64,000 nt of DNA. It comes from Epiperipatus broadwayi (lineage: Eukaryota > Onychophora > Udeonychophora > Euonychophora > Peripatidae). Location: positions 2,166,815 to 2,230,814 of the forward strand of contig JAQFVV010012573.1 of the NCBI GenBank assembly GCA_028023455.1, in the 5' to 3' direction. Below the pieces are notes generated by a model that had not been told where the DNA came from, made no database searches, and worked only from the letters and a program-made list of their open reading frames with translations. The position numbers and the translations under genes are program-made. Each line of letters begins with the position of its first letter. The stretch's first letter is position 1. Shown here piece by piece: positions 49,239 through 62,879 of the stretch.

Positions 49239-52200
49239 GTTTAATAAAAATATATAAATGCAACTAAAAAAAACATTTACAATACAATTTTTTTCTAAAG
49301 TATAACTACAGATAAGACTATAATAATAATGTTTAAATGATCTAAAATAAAATTATCACATGGGTTCCTTTGATTTTTATGTTTGAGCTCAAAAAAATAA
49401 AATCTATGCAGTCTTCTATCATGCTCCTGAGTAGGTATGTGTCTTTTTCACATACAAACATAAGATATTCATTTCAGATTCGTGTTTTTAATTCAGTGTT
49501 TCCATGAATAAGGCAATCTTGATGTTTTCCTTAAATGGATATTTTCAGTGCTTTTAGGCTTTTCTTATAGTTCTCATCTTTTTTTTTGCATTAACTTCAA
49601 GGAAAGTTCTACTCAGATTTTTACAATAACTTTAGAATCTAGTAGAATGATACTTTTAGTATACTGGTTTAAGTCTAGTTATCTATACTTAAATTTCCAA
49701 TAACACAGCAAAATGTTTCCATAATGCTATGATAGTAAACTTGTTATTCTTCTTAAACTATCAGAATCTCTTTTATCTTCATGGAGTCTATTGATGCAAT
49801 TACATAATAAAGCTTGACTTAGCATACAATACTCCAATGAAAACAACTTTAATTGGGATTATTAAGACAACTCCTTTTTTCCAAACTATATAATCTTACT
49901 TGCTTTTTGAAGCTAAGCCTTAAATACTTTTTCAACTTATGATGTAGTCCAACATCAAACAACAAATTCTTATTTTTTTTTAATAAACATTACTTTTACT
50001 GCATTTGGATGTTTTTAAGGATTAAACAACTTATTTGTAACCCACTGAGTTTTCTTTTCTTTTACAAACCAAGTTAATTACCTTTAATTAACTTAAAATC
50101 TAATAATAAGCATAATTTTATAAGCAAAATAATATTCTTACAGATAAAAAATGTGATTGAATGTTTTTATATTTTTGTTCTTTTTTCTGAAGCTAAAAAA
50201 TAAACATATTTCATATACAATATTCATAACCTTATTAAAATTGCATAATTGAATCAAAGTTGATGAATTTAACAAAAATTAGAATGCATATTAAGTTTTT
50301 ATATTTGGTTTTTTACATTTTAACTCTAATCAATATTTGTTCATTTCTAAGTAACATGTTATTTAACGTTTATTTATTTTTAATGAAGAAAATGCTCATT
50401 TATATCTTATTCAAACTGTCTTAGTATTTGCTATTATTTTTATGTTATTAAAATAATTTTGTTTGTTAAAATTTAAAATCATTGATGATCTTTCTTCTCT
50501 TCCATGCATTATTAGTAATAGCTGACCATATTAAACTTCATTATTTGGAATGTGTAATAATTGGATATCAATTTATTAATTGCATGTGCTATTGTGAATT
50601 CAACACATGATACAGCTAATACTATACCACATAATGAATATATCATGAATAATAGATTGATAATGTAATGAAATACTTTTAAAATAATATCTGATATTTA
50701 CAATAAATTCAGATCATTGCCATCACATTAGTTTTAGGCAGATCTGTAGAGAGTTGATATAAGAAGAAATGGATATGGATAATTTTTATTTACACTACTA
50801 CAGAATGGCAAAGTAGTAAAAGTCCTTACTTACATCAATATATCTTATGCAAATTGTTATCAATAAACTAAAGTTAATTATTGTTAATTTTGTGTTAGAT
50901 GCTGTACTGGTTAATCAAACTTTGTTTGCCTGAAAATTTATTACCAATTTTGTGATGTATATTTTTAAACACCTTACTGTATTCCACATCACATATCTTT
51001 ACAATGTAGCCCAATGTAGGGTCTTATGATGATCAAATTCTGGTGGCCAGTATTACAAAATGATGACCCAAGTTGGTGCTTGAATTTAACTTTACACTTA
51101 AGGAACAAAGGCCTGTAATTATTATGTATAATTATAAAGGATAAAAAAATTAATTATTGTAAAAAATGTGATAAGAATATATATAGAAATTTGGTTATTC
51201 AAAAATAAATAATTGATTATAGACAATCAATAGTGATAATGATATACATGCAAAAATTGTTGAATGTGTAGTTTGATATATGAACTCCATTTTAATAATT
51301 TATGTATTTATGAAAATTTTTATTGTTAATAATCTTTCATTTCTCTTTTCCTTTTCCCAAAAAGTATGAATAATGAGGCAGTGTGGTTTCATGGCACATG
51401 TCATAATGTTTGTGCATTTATATGTAAAGCATAAAAGGGAAAGTAGAAATGAACACAGACAAAATTTACATATATAATTATTTAAATTAGAGACAGGGAT
51501 AACTGAAATACTTATTAAGCAATAATAGTTGATATTTTTAAAGTAATATCAATTATTTAAACATTAAATATAAAAAAAGATTTTTATTTCTGATTTTGAC
51601 AAAAATCTAAGTTTTTTTTGTCTAAAACAAAGATTTTTTTTTTTGTAATACACATTAATTATAAAATTAATTTTAAAATCTAGTTTTATCTAAAGGATTA
51701 AAAAAATTAAAGAATAAGAAATTTTTCAACTTATTTTGACTTTTGATAAATGAAAATTAAAAAAACAAAAAATGGTAATTTAGTTATTATCTTGTTTTTA
51801 TTAATTAAGATGGAAACAGTTTGTTTAATCATCCTGCTTTTAAATTTCTTTTCTTTAACTAGATTCAGATTCACTGATTATTATGAGATTGGAGAATGTA
51901 TAAAAAGTAAGCTTTGAAGAAAGGACAGATGCTAGGTTTCATATTAGATAAGCTTGAACCCTACAGAAATAGTGAAATGGCTTTTCTATGATGTTTCTAA
52001 GACATATGTATATATTAGATCCCCAGATGCTACTTATGAAGTTCAAAAATCATCAAAGTTGAAGTGAGTTGAAGATTGCCAATATTTATCTATAAGTATA
52101 TATTTTTTAACCAGATCATGATCAAACAGCATTTTTTAGCAGAAGCAGCTTACTAATCTTGAAAGCTTTATAAATACATGGAAACTCAGATGAAAAGAAT

Positions 52201-53290
52201 CTGTCAATCATATATACATCATCCATGTATGGGATCTATTCAACAAACATAAATGAGTATAATGCATATTAACATTGACATTATTTCAAACATTAGCTCT
52301 ACTATTAACAAAAAAAAATCTATTTTCCTGGATTTATTTCAATTTTTTTTAAAATGAGAAAAATTTATTACAATAATTGGAGATAAACAACTATTGAATA
52401 AATTATTTAATGAAGTCAATGCCAACAAAAGTAAAAAGTGACTAACCATAGCAAATTTTGCATCAAAATAAATAGTTTCCAGAGGATTAAAAACTCTTAA
52501 GTACAGTATATTTTCTGAGAAGTTTATTGTCATTCATAAAAGATGTATTTTAGAGTTAGTAAAAATACCAACACATTTTTCTCTAATGGGTGAAAATGCT
52601 TCTTTTTTGATTGAATTAATGTATTTTTATTTCTATAATTAGATTGCAAAATAATTTTATTTTTAGATTAATAATAATAAAAAATTAATGATTGAAATAT
52701 TAATTTTGTATTAGAATATGCATGAAGATGTGCAATTACTCTATGTGCTTAACATTTAATTATTTATTTTATTAATATTCTTGGCTTATAGATTTAATAA
52801 ATTATTATTAACAAATGAAATATTACTTGCATATTATAAAACTCATGTGTATGTGCCTAGAGTTCACATATATTAATTTAAAATAACATTTATTGATTTA
52901 GTAATGGCTGGAATATTTTGTACTATTAGACATGAACATGTGAACATACATGTTTCTATTTATTAAATGCTATTTACAATTTATATATTTTTTAGCTACA
53001 ATCTACACAATGTTATACATATAATTTTGTTTCTTTTTCAATCTATGGAAACAATATCTGACATATTTAAATAATCAAAATCAGAATGCTTTATCTGTAT
53101 TATAGAGTAATTTAACAGACCTTTCTTTCGTCTTTATTATTATTTCTGGTCAATAAATTTATATATCATTATATTAAGTTATTCCAGAGAAATTTTTAAA
53201 TGTATTATATATATCTTGTTCACAATAATAAAAGTGTTTGCCATTTCAAAGCTAGATTGGCTTGGCTAATAGTAGAGTGTGAGTGTGCAC
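48520..53290. other. No recognised gene
   Basis: AT-rich DNA containing a long (TA)n (listed separately). Frames such as minus 52339-52533 are short and motif-free. Confidence 0.55.
49145..49235. repeat. (TA)n microsatellite, ~90 bp
   Basis: Uninterrupted AT dinucleotides. Confidence 0.97.
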
Positions 53291-53297
53291 ACTTGAA

Positions 53298-54036
<739 letters not shown>

Positions 54037-54039
54037 ATG

Positions 54040-54810
54040 TATTAGATTTAGACTGTGCTAAGACTACAAGTCACCTTTAAAGTTCATCCACTTGATAATT
54101 AGTTTATTGAGGGCTAGTACGCTTATGGTACCAGATGACTCAGAATATTGATGATGATTAGAATAAATATAATCCCAACTTTTTTGATATACTTATTTTA
54201 TAATCACTTTAGTGTATATATGCAATACATATATCAATGTTTGTTTTATAATATTATGCTTCAAGTTGCATTTTAATAAATATTTTTCAGAATATGACAA
54301 TATCACATGATCATCATCTAATTATACTTATGCAATCTATTAAAACAGTAACAACTCTCTATATACAATAGTACCAAAGATGCACAATGCTCTCAGATTG
54401 TTAACAGCCACAAGCTGGGCGGTATTAGATAAAGATTTTTATCACACACTTTCTAATATCCATTTATTACTACATCTTGCACTGTGTGATACTACTTTAT
54501 AAAGAGAGTTTCTACTGTTTTCAATATGGTAACATTCTGGACCTATATATTCTTGGTGAGTCAATGTCTTAATTATCATTAAAAAAAGTTATAGAATCAA
54601 ATGTATTTATATAGACAACAAATCCAAAACATAATGGCAACTCATATTCATTAGTTTTTTTTTTTATATAATTTCTGTCAATGTTTGGATGTATTGCACT
54701 GTACTAAATACACTTTTAAATTCAGTTTGTTTATTTTGTTGATTAGAATTTAAAGTTCTCAAGAGATGAATTTGTAATTATTTTGGTAAAGATTTTGTAT
54801 AAAACTGATA
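54040..54810. other. No recognised gene
   Basis: AT-rich flank of the tetranucleotide array. Nothing specific seen. Confidence 0.5.
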
Positions 54811-54813
54811 CAG

Positions 54814-54900
54814 GCGTTGGTGTCCGAGTGGTCAGCATAGCTGTCTTACAAGCAATTGTCCCGGGTTCGCTGGTTGATGTTTTGACACATGGAAAAAAAA
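54814..54900 (+). mobile_element. tRNA-Gly-like SINE/retropseudogene with poly(A) tail
   Basis: 'GCGTTGGTGTCCGAGTGGTCAG' spans 54814-54835 (acceptor plus A box), then 'TAGCTGTCTTACAAGCAATTG' near 54838-54858, then 'TCCCGGGTTCG' (B box), after which about 7 bases of the T-stem are missing before 'GGTTGATG'. An A run follows at 54892-54900. The anticodon-loop position reads TAC, not TCC. It is the same family as 25233-25303 and 41276-41358, and dead as a tRNA. Confidence 0.6.
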
Positions 54901-55180
54901 GACTGAGTACCACCTTTCTTAAATATCAATATTACTGTTGAATTCTTTCAATCGTCTAATAATCTTTATAATTTAGACATTTGGTATTTAACATTGCCAG
55001 CATTTTAACACGTTTTTATTTACGCTTACGTTTGATTTTTAACCTACTTCTAACAAATTGTTTTTTTTTTTCAAATTTGATACATACTTGATTTGTCAAT
55101 GTTAATGCCTAACAGTGTTATTTGGGCAACATTTCAAATTATATTCATATCATTTTGATAAACTTTGTGTCATACATAAC

Positions 55181-55800
55181 AGATGGCATGATATTTTTTA
55201 AGCAGTCACTTTTATTTAATTTGAAGAAAAAATTTGGGGGCGTTTGCAATTAATTAAATAGCAAACAAAGTGAAGGCTGAAATTTTAATTTCCCTTTGAA
55301 ATACTTATGTTAAACTTGATCTTTTTAATCTGCTGTCTTAATAAAAACAAAAATCTTTTTAACAGTTTCTTAGTCTATTCTACTGAACTCTTTATATATA
55401 TATGAATAGGAATAGTTTTTCTGTTTATAATTAAAAAAAAAGATTTAAAAAATATAATGCAATATTTCAGGGTTACTCAGCCTAAAAGTATTGGTGGACC
55501 AAATTTAAATCTGAATTCAAATTGGTTCAGTAAGTTTTGAGTATGACAATAGATGGTGTTATATTTTTTAAGCAAACACTTTCATTTAATTTGAGAAACA
55601 AATTTTAGATATATTATTACAACGAATTAAAATAGAAAGCAAAAGAAAGAAAATATCTATTTATGAGGGAAACAAGAATTTTGAAACAATATATGTAACA
55701 ATATTTTTAATTAATTAATTTGATCAATATAGTTTGTGATAATAAGAAAGAAATTTTAGGAGCATTTACAGTTCAGTAAAAAATAAAAAAATAAAACAAA
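55181..55800 (+). repeat. Diverged direct repeats, period ~370 bp
   Basis: 'AGATGGCATGATATTTTTTA' at 55181 recurs as 'AGATGGTGTTATATTTTTTA' at 55551, each followed by 'AGCA..CACTTTYATTTAATT' and a 'GAAAAAATTT' segment. A partial third copy of the inner part ('AATTTTAGGAGCATTTACAG') lies near 55754. The block leads directly into IR-8. Confidence 0.5.
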
Positions 55801-55828
55801 TATTGAAAAAAATAATATATATATATAT

Positions 55829-56137
55829 TAAATGCTTCTACTTAATTTAAGATCTTATGCACTAAAAAGCAAAAAATATTAGTTTTCGTGAACACAATTT
55901 TGGTTCTTATATGTATACTTTAAATAAAAGCATGAATCATTTATAAATTAATTAATTTGATCAATATCATCAGTGATCAAACTAAATATTCTATTATTGA
56001 TTGAATTAATTAATTTGTGGATAGCCCATGCTTTTGTTTTAAATCACATATAACAACCAAAATTGTGGTGCAAAAAAACTGTTTTTTGCTTTTTAGTGCA
56101 TTAGCTTTCAAATTAAATAAAAGCATTTTTTATATAT
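55829..56137. mobile_element. Foldback element IR-8 (~310 bp)
   Basis: The left arm 55829-55970 pairs with 55990-56137. Shared landmarks are 'TTATGCACTAAAAAGCAAAAA', 'CACAATTTTGGTT', 'ATAAAAGCATG' and 'AATTAATTAATTTG'. 'AATTAATTAATTTGATCAAT' also appears just outside at about 55702-55721, so an extra arm fragment lies upstream. No ORF. Confidence 0.75.
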
Positions 56138-56149
56138 GTAAAACTTTTA

Positions 56150-57332
56150 TATATATTGTACTGGTCAAAACATATTGATCCATATAACATGAGCTGGAAC
56201 TAAAAAAATATACTTCAAACCCAGTCAAGCCTGAGATTTAGGTCAGGGACCAACCTGGATTCGAACCCACTCCCTAAGCCCCAGATCAAACACATAATGA
56301 ATAACATATAATGATGGCACATGATAATTTATTCTAAAATCTGGCCCATTAGCAGAGCAAAAAAGACAATGAGACATATATTAACTGCACTATAACTGAA
56401 CTACAATAGGCATACACATGGTTGTAGATGTGGAAGTGGAGAAAAAGGGAAGTTGAACAACTCAAATAAATTAGACAATAAAAAAATAGTTTAATATAAT
56501 GAATTAATTACATACATTAATGTATGCGTGAATGAGCAGTCTACCAAATAATAGATAATTACATATTTGGACTCATGCTGATGATTCTCATATGCTCATT
56601 TATTTATTGAATAATAAATATACATTAACATACATTTTTGGAGGGTACAGTATTAAAATGACAATCATTTATTAAAAAGATTACATAATATTGCTATTAA
56701 TGTGTTGGTTTACAGTTCAGACACGTGGTGACTAATATATTATTTCAGGGAGTGTTCCGAAATTCATTACATATATAAAAAAAACTATTTTCATACCACT
56801 GTTGTTGTGAAAATAAATAAAATACATTTGAAAAATTATATTTGATGATATGACAAAATATTTATTTAATTAACATTTACAAGACTGAATGTTTGATTTT
56901 CCCCAAGGCAGATACTCTTAAATACAGAAATAATAAATTATGACAGTGGGATTGTATAATAAGACTGAAATAACATTATTAATTAACAACACAAGTAATA
57001 TATGACATTTACATGTATTTTGGAGCAGAGCACACTTTTAATATTATAACATCAAAACTAGATCATGAAGCAAAAGAAATAATAAATTAAGAGGTGGTGG
57101 TACTGACATGATGACAAAGAAATAAAATGAATAGGTCATGATTCTAGTTAAAAAATGAAGTCTAAGACCCCCTTCTTAGGGCAGAGCTTAGAGAAATGGT
57201 TAGATATGGTGTGGACATTTCCAATCTGCAGAAGCCTTTTATACTAAGATATCAGGTAGCTCAACTATGCACAGGACATAACATAAGAAATCCATGAATT
57301 CAATCCTGTTGTAACCCCCAGATTAAAAGCAC

Positions 57333-57370
<38 letters not shown>

Positions 57371-58195
57371 TCATGATGATAAGCCAAATGTCAGTAATGC
57401 AGCATGGATAAATGTCACTAACGACATTGAATAAGATTTACTGCTTTAAAATAAGTGACCCCTTATTTTAATGTTATAACTTATATGAATAATATGTTAT
57501 GTCACTATAATATATATATAAAGAGATTTTCTTTAATAAAATAGGTACATTGAGATTTAACCTCTTCCTTTTCTGCTACTTAAAATAATTTAATTCGACC
57601 TTCATGGATTTTGATAATAACTAGAATATTTAAACATTTAATATTTTAAAAGTATGAAAAATAAAAGGAACTAGCAATTGTGAAGAAAACAACTAATAAT
57701 TCACCCTTTCAGAATTTGATAAATAACATTTTAACAAATTTCAAAGTGCTAATTAGCTTGAGTGATAGATTTACTCTGTGTAGAATTACTTTATTCTATT
57801 TGAAGTTGAACAAATAAAAATTTTTATAATAAACCAACATAAAATGTTGATTCGCAAAAGCAATCTGGTGGGCATATTAATTAATCATACATTATATTTT
57901 GAGGGGATGTTAATAACCTTCATTCATGGAGGTTTACTTAAAAGAGAAAAGGAGAGATTTTAGAAATTCAGCTCATCAGGTTGCTTGAGATTGGCATGTT
58001 AATAATAACTAAAACAAATATATGAAATCAAGTAATAAATACATATAAATAAATGACCGCACCAAAGTTAAAGAAAGTCAGAGCATATGAGATAGGATTA
58101 GGTAAAAAAAATCATTTGAGAGCAATTTACATTTATATATTAGACAGAAATAAAGTTAAATGATACATTAGGAGAAGTTTTGATAATAGGGTTTG
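56150..58195. other. No recognised gene
   Basis: AT-rich. Minus-strand 'GAGTGGGTTCGAATCCAGG' near 56250 is a good B-box look-alike but lacks an A box. (TA)n occupies 57335-57367. 57100-57300 is slightly GC-richer, with no motif. Confidence 0.5.
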
Positions 58196-58199
58196 AGAT

Positions 58200-58445
58200 T
58201 AGTTAGACTAGATTTACTTTCAGGTGGCAGCTTGAAAATAATTTACCTTGCACCATTTTAAGAGTCCATTTTCAAAGTCTGGCTCATGCATGGCATTTAA
58301 GGATCCATGTGAGTTTTTATGTGACAGCAAACTTCTGATCAGCATTCCAAAATTCTCAGGTCAGGCTTCTACTTCATTCCAGGGCAGCAGGATGGAATGG
58401 CAGTGGAAGATGACCTCCACAGGTCAGGAAAGGTGATGGGCTTTC
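58200..58445 (+). other. Compositionally distinct segment with a 62-codon frame, unknown
   Basis: About 245 bp with near-balanced composition. The plus frame 58248-58436 ('MHHFKSPFSKSGSCMAFKD...') has normal codon diversity but no recognisable family, and no CpG. It may be a fragment of a GC-richer transposon or an exon; sequence alone does not decide. Confidence 0.2.
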
Positions 58446-58990
58446 TACTCAATCATCATTTTTAAATTTCAAACCAGCATGGGTTATGTTAACAACACAA
58501 TTTTCTCAATAGTAGATAAACCATGGTGTTTAAAATCAGCCCATTTTATATCCCACTCAGGTATTTGTGAAATGCTTTTAACTTTTTATTTCTAGCTCAA
58601 ACTCTAATCTTCGATCTAACAAAATCTTACATTTTCTTTATCCATTGTTGCAATCATTAGATAATGTTCTAAAAATGTATTCAAATACATTTCCAGATTG
58701 GAAATAGATATGACAAAAATGTTTATAACAAAAGTAAAATCCATTAGTTTTTATTCCCTGTTTATTTCTAGTAAAACTTTAATTAAAAGAATTTCTTTCC
58801 AAGACTAAAATAGTATTATATTTCCACCCTTTAATTGTTTTTGGACAATTAATGGTTGCATCTTCCATCTTGGACTTTACAAAATTATACAGTTTAAGTT
58901 TTTTTAAAAAAGTATTTAAAATGAAAAAGTTTTATACATGATGTATAATAAAATATTTATACAATCAATAATTTGTTAGTATGTTTGCTC

Positions 58991-58992
<2 letters not shown>

Positions 58993-59086
<94 letters not shown>
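58993..59086. repeat. (TA)n microsatellite, ~94 bp
   Basis: Uninterrupted TA dinucleotides directly adjoining the purine tract. Confidence 0.97.
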
Positions 59087-59087
<1 letters not shown>

Positions 59088-59089
<2 letters not shown>

Positions 59090-59690
59090 ACCTGAATAGA
59101 AGAATGCAATGACAAAGAAAAGAGAGAAAGAAAGTGAGAAAGAAATGAAGAAAAAAAAGAAAAGATGAAATGGAAGAAAGAAATGAGATAAGAAATGCTA
59201 ATTGTAACCTAAATAGATGAGAGCAATGACAGGGGGAGGAAAGATGAATAAAAGAAATAGAAAAGAAATGGAAGAAGAAGGAAGAAATGGAAGATGAGAC
59301 GAGAGAGGATAAAGATAGGATAAATGATAATGTAGAAAAGATAGAGAAAAGAAAGAATGAAAAAGAGGAAGATAAGATGAAATGAAAAAAGAAGTGTTGA
59401 GAAATGAAAGAAAGGAATGAAGAAGATGAAAGAATGAAATGGAAGAAATGAGAGAGGATGCTAATTGTAACCTTAGTAAAAGAGATGAAGGGGGGATGAA
59501 AAAGATGAATTAAAGAAATAGAAAAGAAATGGAAGATGAGATGAAAAGATGGAGAAAAAAGAATGAGAGATGAAGATAGGATGGAATGAAAGAAAGAAGA
59601 TAAGAGGGAAAGAGATGAGATGATGAAAGAAGATAAGAAGAGGGAGATGATGAAGATAAATGAGAGGTCAGATGATGAAGATAAATGAGG
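59088..59690 (+). repeat. ~600-bp polypurine (GA-rich) minisatellite-like tract
   Basis: The plus strand is overwhelmingly A and G. Three imperfect units restart with 'GTAACCTRAATAGA' or the like at about 59087, 59205 and 59467, followed by 'GAATAAAAGAAATAGAAAAG' and 'AAATGGAAGA' variants. The last part is built of GATGA/GATAA/GAGG units. Long purine-only strands can form triplex (H-) DNA. Confidence 0.8.
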
Positions 59691-59699
59691 GAGATGTAT

Positions 59700-62600
59700 A
59701 AAAGTAGTGTGGAATGGATTAATAAACTGATCTATAAAAGATTATAATGCACTAATTTATTTTAAACTATTTGGTTGGAAAAGATGATTATACTATTAGA
59801 GACTCCTAATGACTTGGTTCAGAGGGGTTACAATAAATTTATGAAAGAATGATGATCCAGAGATATACAATCAGATAGAGACCAAATCCAATATCAATGC
59901 AAATGTAACTGTTATAGCATATTAATAATTTAGCATAGACATTATAAAAGATAATTTAAATCATTAATTAATAGTTATCAGAATCGGCCTACTATCAGAT
60001 CATACACTCTGAATAACACAAATTATACTTTGTTTGAAAGAACTTTCTCACTAAATTATAACTAACAAGGCAACAAGAGTAAACACTTTCAGGGATTTTA
60101 AACTAAACTCTTGTGCATAATAAAAGTTTAAGTAGCCTAATAAATAATTTCTATGATGAATAAACAAGTGAGTGATATCTTGGCCAACCATAAGATAACT
60201 ATCTTATGTTCAATCATGGAGTAATAAAAAAAATATTAATTCAAAGATTTGATTAATTAATCTTAATTTAAATTAATAATGGCCTATTACCCAAGACATC
60301 ACTTGAGCAAGGAAAAGGACAAAGGTACTTTTTATGCCTTTCCCCATACTCACAGACAACCTACTAAGGACCTTTAATGCAGATGGATAATAAAAATTTA
60401 AAAATATAAGATGATGATAGATAATGTGCAGCTTTAAAAATAGTAAATAATAAATACTCTTCTGAAGCACTAATATTCTTTATTTCATATTGCACAATTT
60501 TCAGTCTGAGAAGATATAATAATAACTTGGAAATTAACTTTTTTAAAAGAGTGTTCAATTAAGCATCTGATATAATGTTATCTGTTAGTGTGATTCAATC
60601 TGAGAATCACTTAGATTATGATGGTGTTATATAATTTAAACCAGTATCAAAATATATTTTATATACTTTATGATATTTTTATGAACTTTGGAACTCAAGA
60701 CAATAATAATTTTTATATAAAAGTAAAACAAACAGAAACAAAACTTTTTAAAATAATAATAATATGGTCTATTAATAACAATATAAAGAAAATATTTACA
60801 AACAAAATTAGTAAAATAAACATTGCCAAGATAGCGCTGGAATTTTTTTTTAAAACATTTTGACTCTCAAACTTTATTTTTGGTTTACAAAATTATAACA
60901 ATTTATCTGGCTAAAGTTACTGAATATTCCTCTTTAACTCTTTTAAAACTGTTTATCTTGATAAACAAAATAATAAAAAAATACAAACAAGAGCAAGCAG
61001 AGGCCATCTGATATTAAATTCCAATCTCTTTTAATAATTAGAGATTCCAAATCTGTAAACTTCAATTACAATGGTCTAAGTTTAACAAGTATAATTCTTT
61101 TTTATTAGCATATTTAATAATACTGTGGTGTTATATAACAATCAGAATAACACACTAATAGGTTTATATTCATTACCTTAAGCTAAGCAAATGCTAAGCT
61201 GGGACTAGCATATACAGCGTGTATTTTTAAAATTGTCATTAGTTACACTGACATTACTAATATTATAGCTAGTGATGTATTTAAGCAAATTTCCAGCTAA
61301 CTTTAAACTAAACTAGATGCATGGGCCACTCAGTCATCAGAGGTAATTTATACACATTTTTAATAAATTCTGTCCACATAAAATTATTACACAAAATGTT
61401 TTTAAAATTAAAATTTAAAAGACTTACAAATTCAGCGGCGAAAACTTTGAATGAACATATTAAAATTAGTATGTGTGAATTGCCACTTATACCATATGCA
61501 TAATTTACCTACTTAAAAATAAATATAAATTATTGTTGGTTGGTTTGTGAATGATTAAACTATTATAACAGCACAATTCAGACATTGATATATCTGTAAG
61601 CATTAAAATAGCTAATACAACCTGAAGAAACAAAGTTCTTCAAACAAACATATCTTGCCATCACATGTCTAAAAACAAATGCAACATCACCTACTGTGGT
61701 GGAACTAGCATTAATTCATCATGAGTGATAGGCCAAAATAAGTACATATATGCTCCGCAGAGCTGAATAAGAATGTGGTAGCTTCCAAAACATCTAACTT
61801 TGAGGCAGAAATTAGGATGCCTGGACCTCATCTCAGCACATCAGGAGCAGGAAAGACACACCAGGAAAGTATGATCCTTATCATGGGATCTAAATACTTC
61901 AAAATTGTGAACATAATCACTAGGAATACAAATATCTAGTATACAATAACCCTCAATGGGAACAAGCACTATCACCTTATGGAAAAGCAATACAATAAGG
62001 ATGGAGGACCTTGTCTACTCCATTAAGCATACTCATAAGAATTAACAAAGCCTAGCTCTATGAGGCTAAAAAATACTAAACTAATAACAAGATATAGGCT
62101 TCACATGAACTAACTAAGTTATCACTAAGAATTTTAAAATACAACATGTATACTCAATGTCAGAACCAACAATGCAAACTGTGCCAACCGACTAATATAA
62201 AAATAACTTAAAAATTAAATGCATATAAAAATTCTAGGCAAAGGTACAATGCACACAAAATAAAATATTAAATACTAAAATATAGTGGCTAGTGGACATT
62301 TAAAAGATTGCAAATTAAATGTGAAAATATTAATTCTCAATGCATATAAAAAATATTTGCAATTATTATTGATTTAGCATTTATAAACAAATGAATAGAA
62401 ACCCTCTGATAAACCTCTTTGGCTGATTTAAAATAAGACTGAGTGAAATATCCCACATATAAATAAGCTAAGACTGAGATATTAAAATCTCCAGGAATAA
62501 AATTATTGAATATAATTTTAACTTGTGAAATGCTTAACAAATATAATAGTATAAAATTTACCTGAGAATGGTAGAATATCTACTCATTCTAATAAACATA

Positions 62601-62770
62601 TTAAGATTAAAATTATAACATTAGTTTAATTAGCATATCTATGCTAATAGTATTACACATATTTTAAAATATATATATAGCATAGATATGTGGTTTTAAT
62701 TTCTCCTTATTTGTAATAATAAAAATATTTAATTGTAAATATTAGAGAAAAAAGAATATAGTTAATAATA
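59700..62770. other. No recognised gene
   Basis: AT-rich. 61640-62050 is less AT-rich and has stop-interrupted frames ('HLTLRQKLGCLDLIS', 'SAHQEQERHTRK') that may be an old transposon, family unknown. Frames around 60273-60863 and 61321-61503 show no motif. Confidence 0.45.
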
Positions 62771-62775
62771 AATTT

Positions 62776-62879
62776 GGCTGAACGTTTTCGAGGAACCGTG
62801 CCTCATACTCATAGCCTTAGTGAAAATGTACTTAATATATGTAAATGAGAATATTCAAATGAGTTACTGTTACGTAGCC
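62776..62879 (-). ncRNA. Possible degenerate hammerhead-ribozyme-like fold at a PLE 3' end
   Basis: Minus strand: 'GGCTACGT' (62872-62879) can pair with 'ACGTTCAGCC' (62776-62785) as an 8-bp stem with a 2-base bulge. Between them lie a 'GTA' cleavage-type triplet, 'CTATGA' (close to the CUGAUGA core but one base short), a hairpin GAGG...CCTC, and 'GAAA' immediately before the closing stem. Hammerheads are known in Penelope-like elements, and this one directly follows, and slightly overlaps, the PLE endonuclease frame. The core is not canonical and stem I is weak, so activity is doubtful. Confidence 0.3.

Noticed and set aside
56240-56275. tRNA gene on the minus strand ('GGGTTCGAATCC')
   Set aside because: Only a B-box match; no A box, acceptor or anticodon arm could be aligned.
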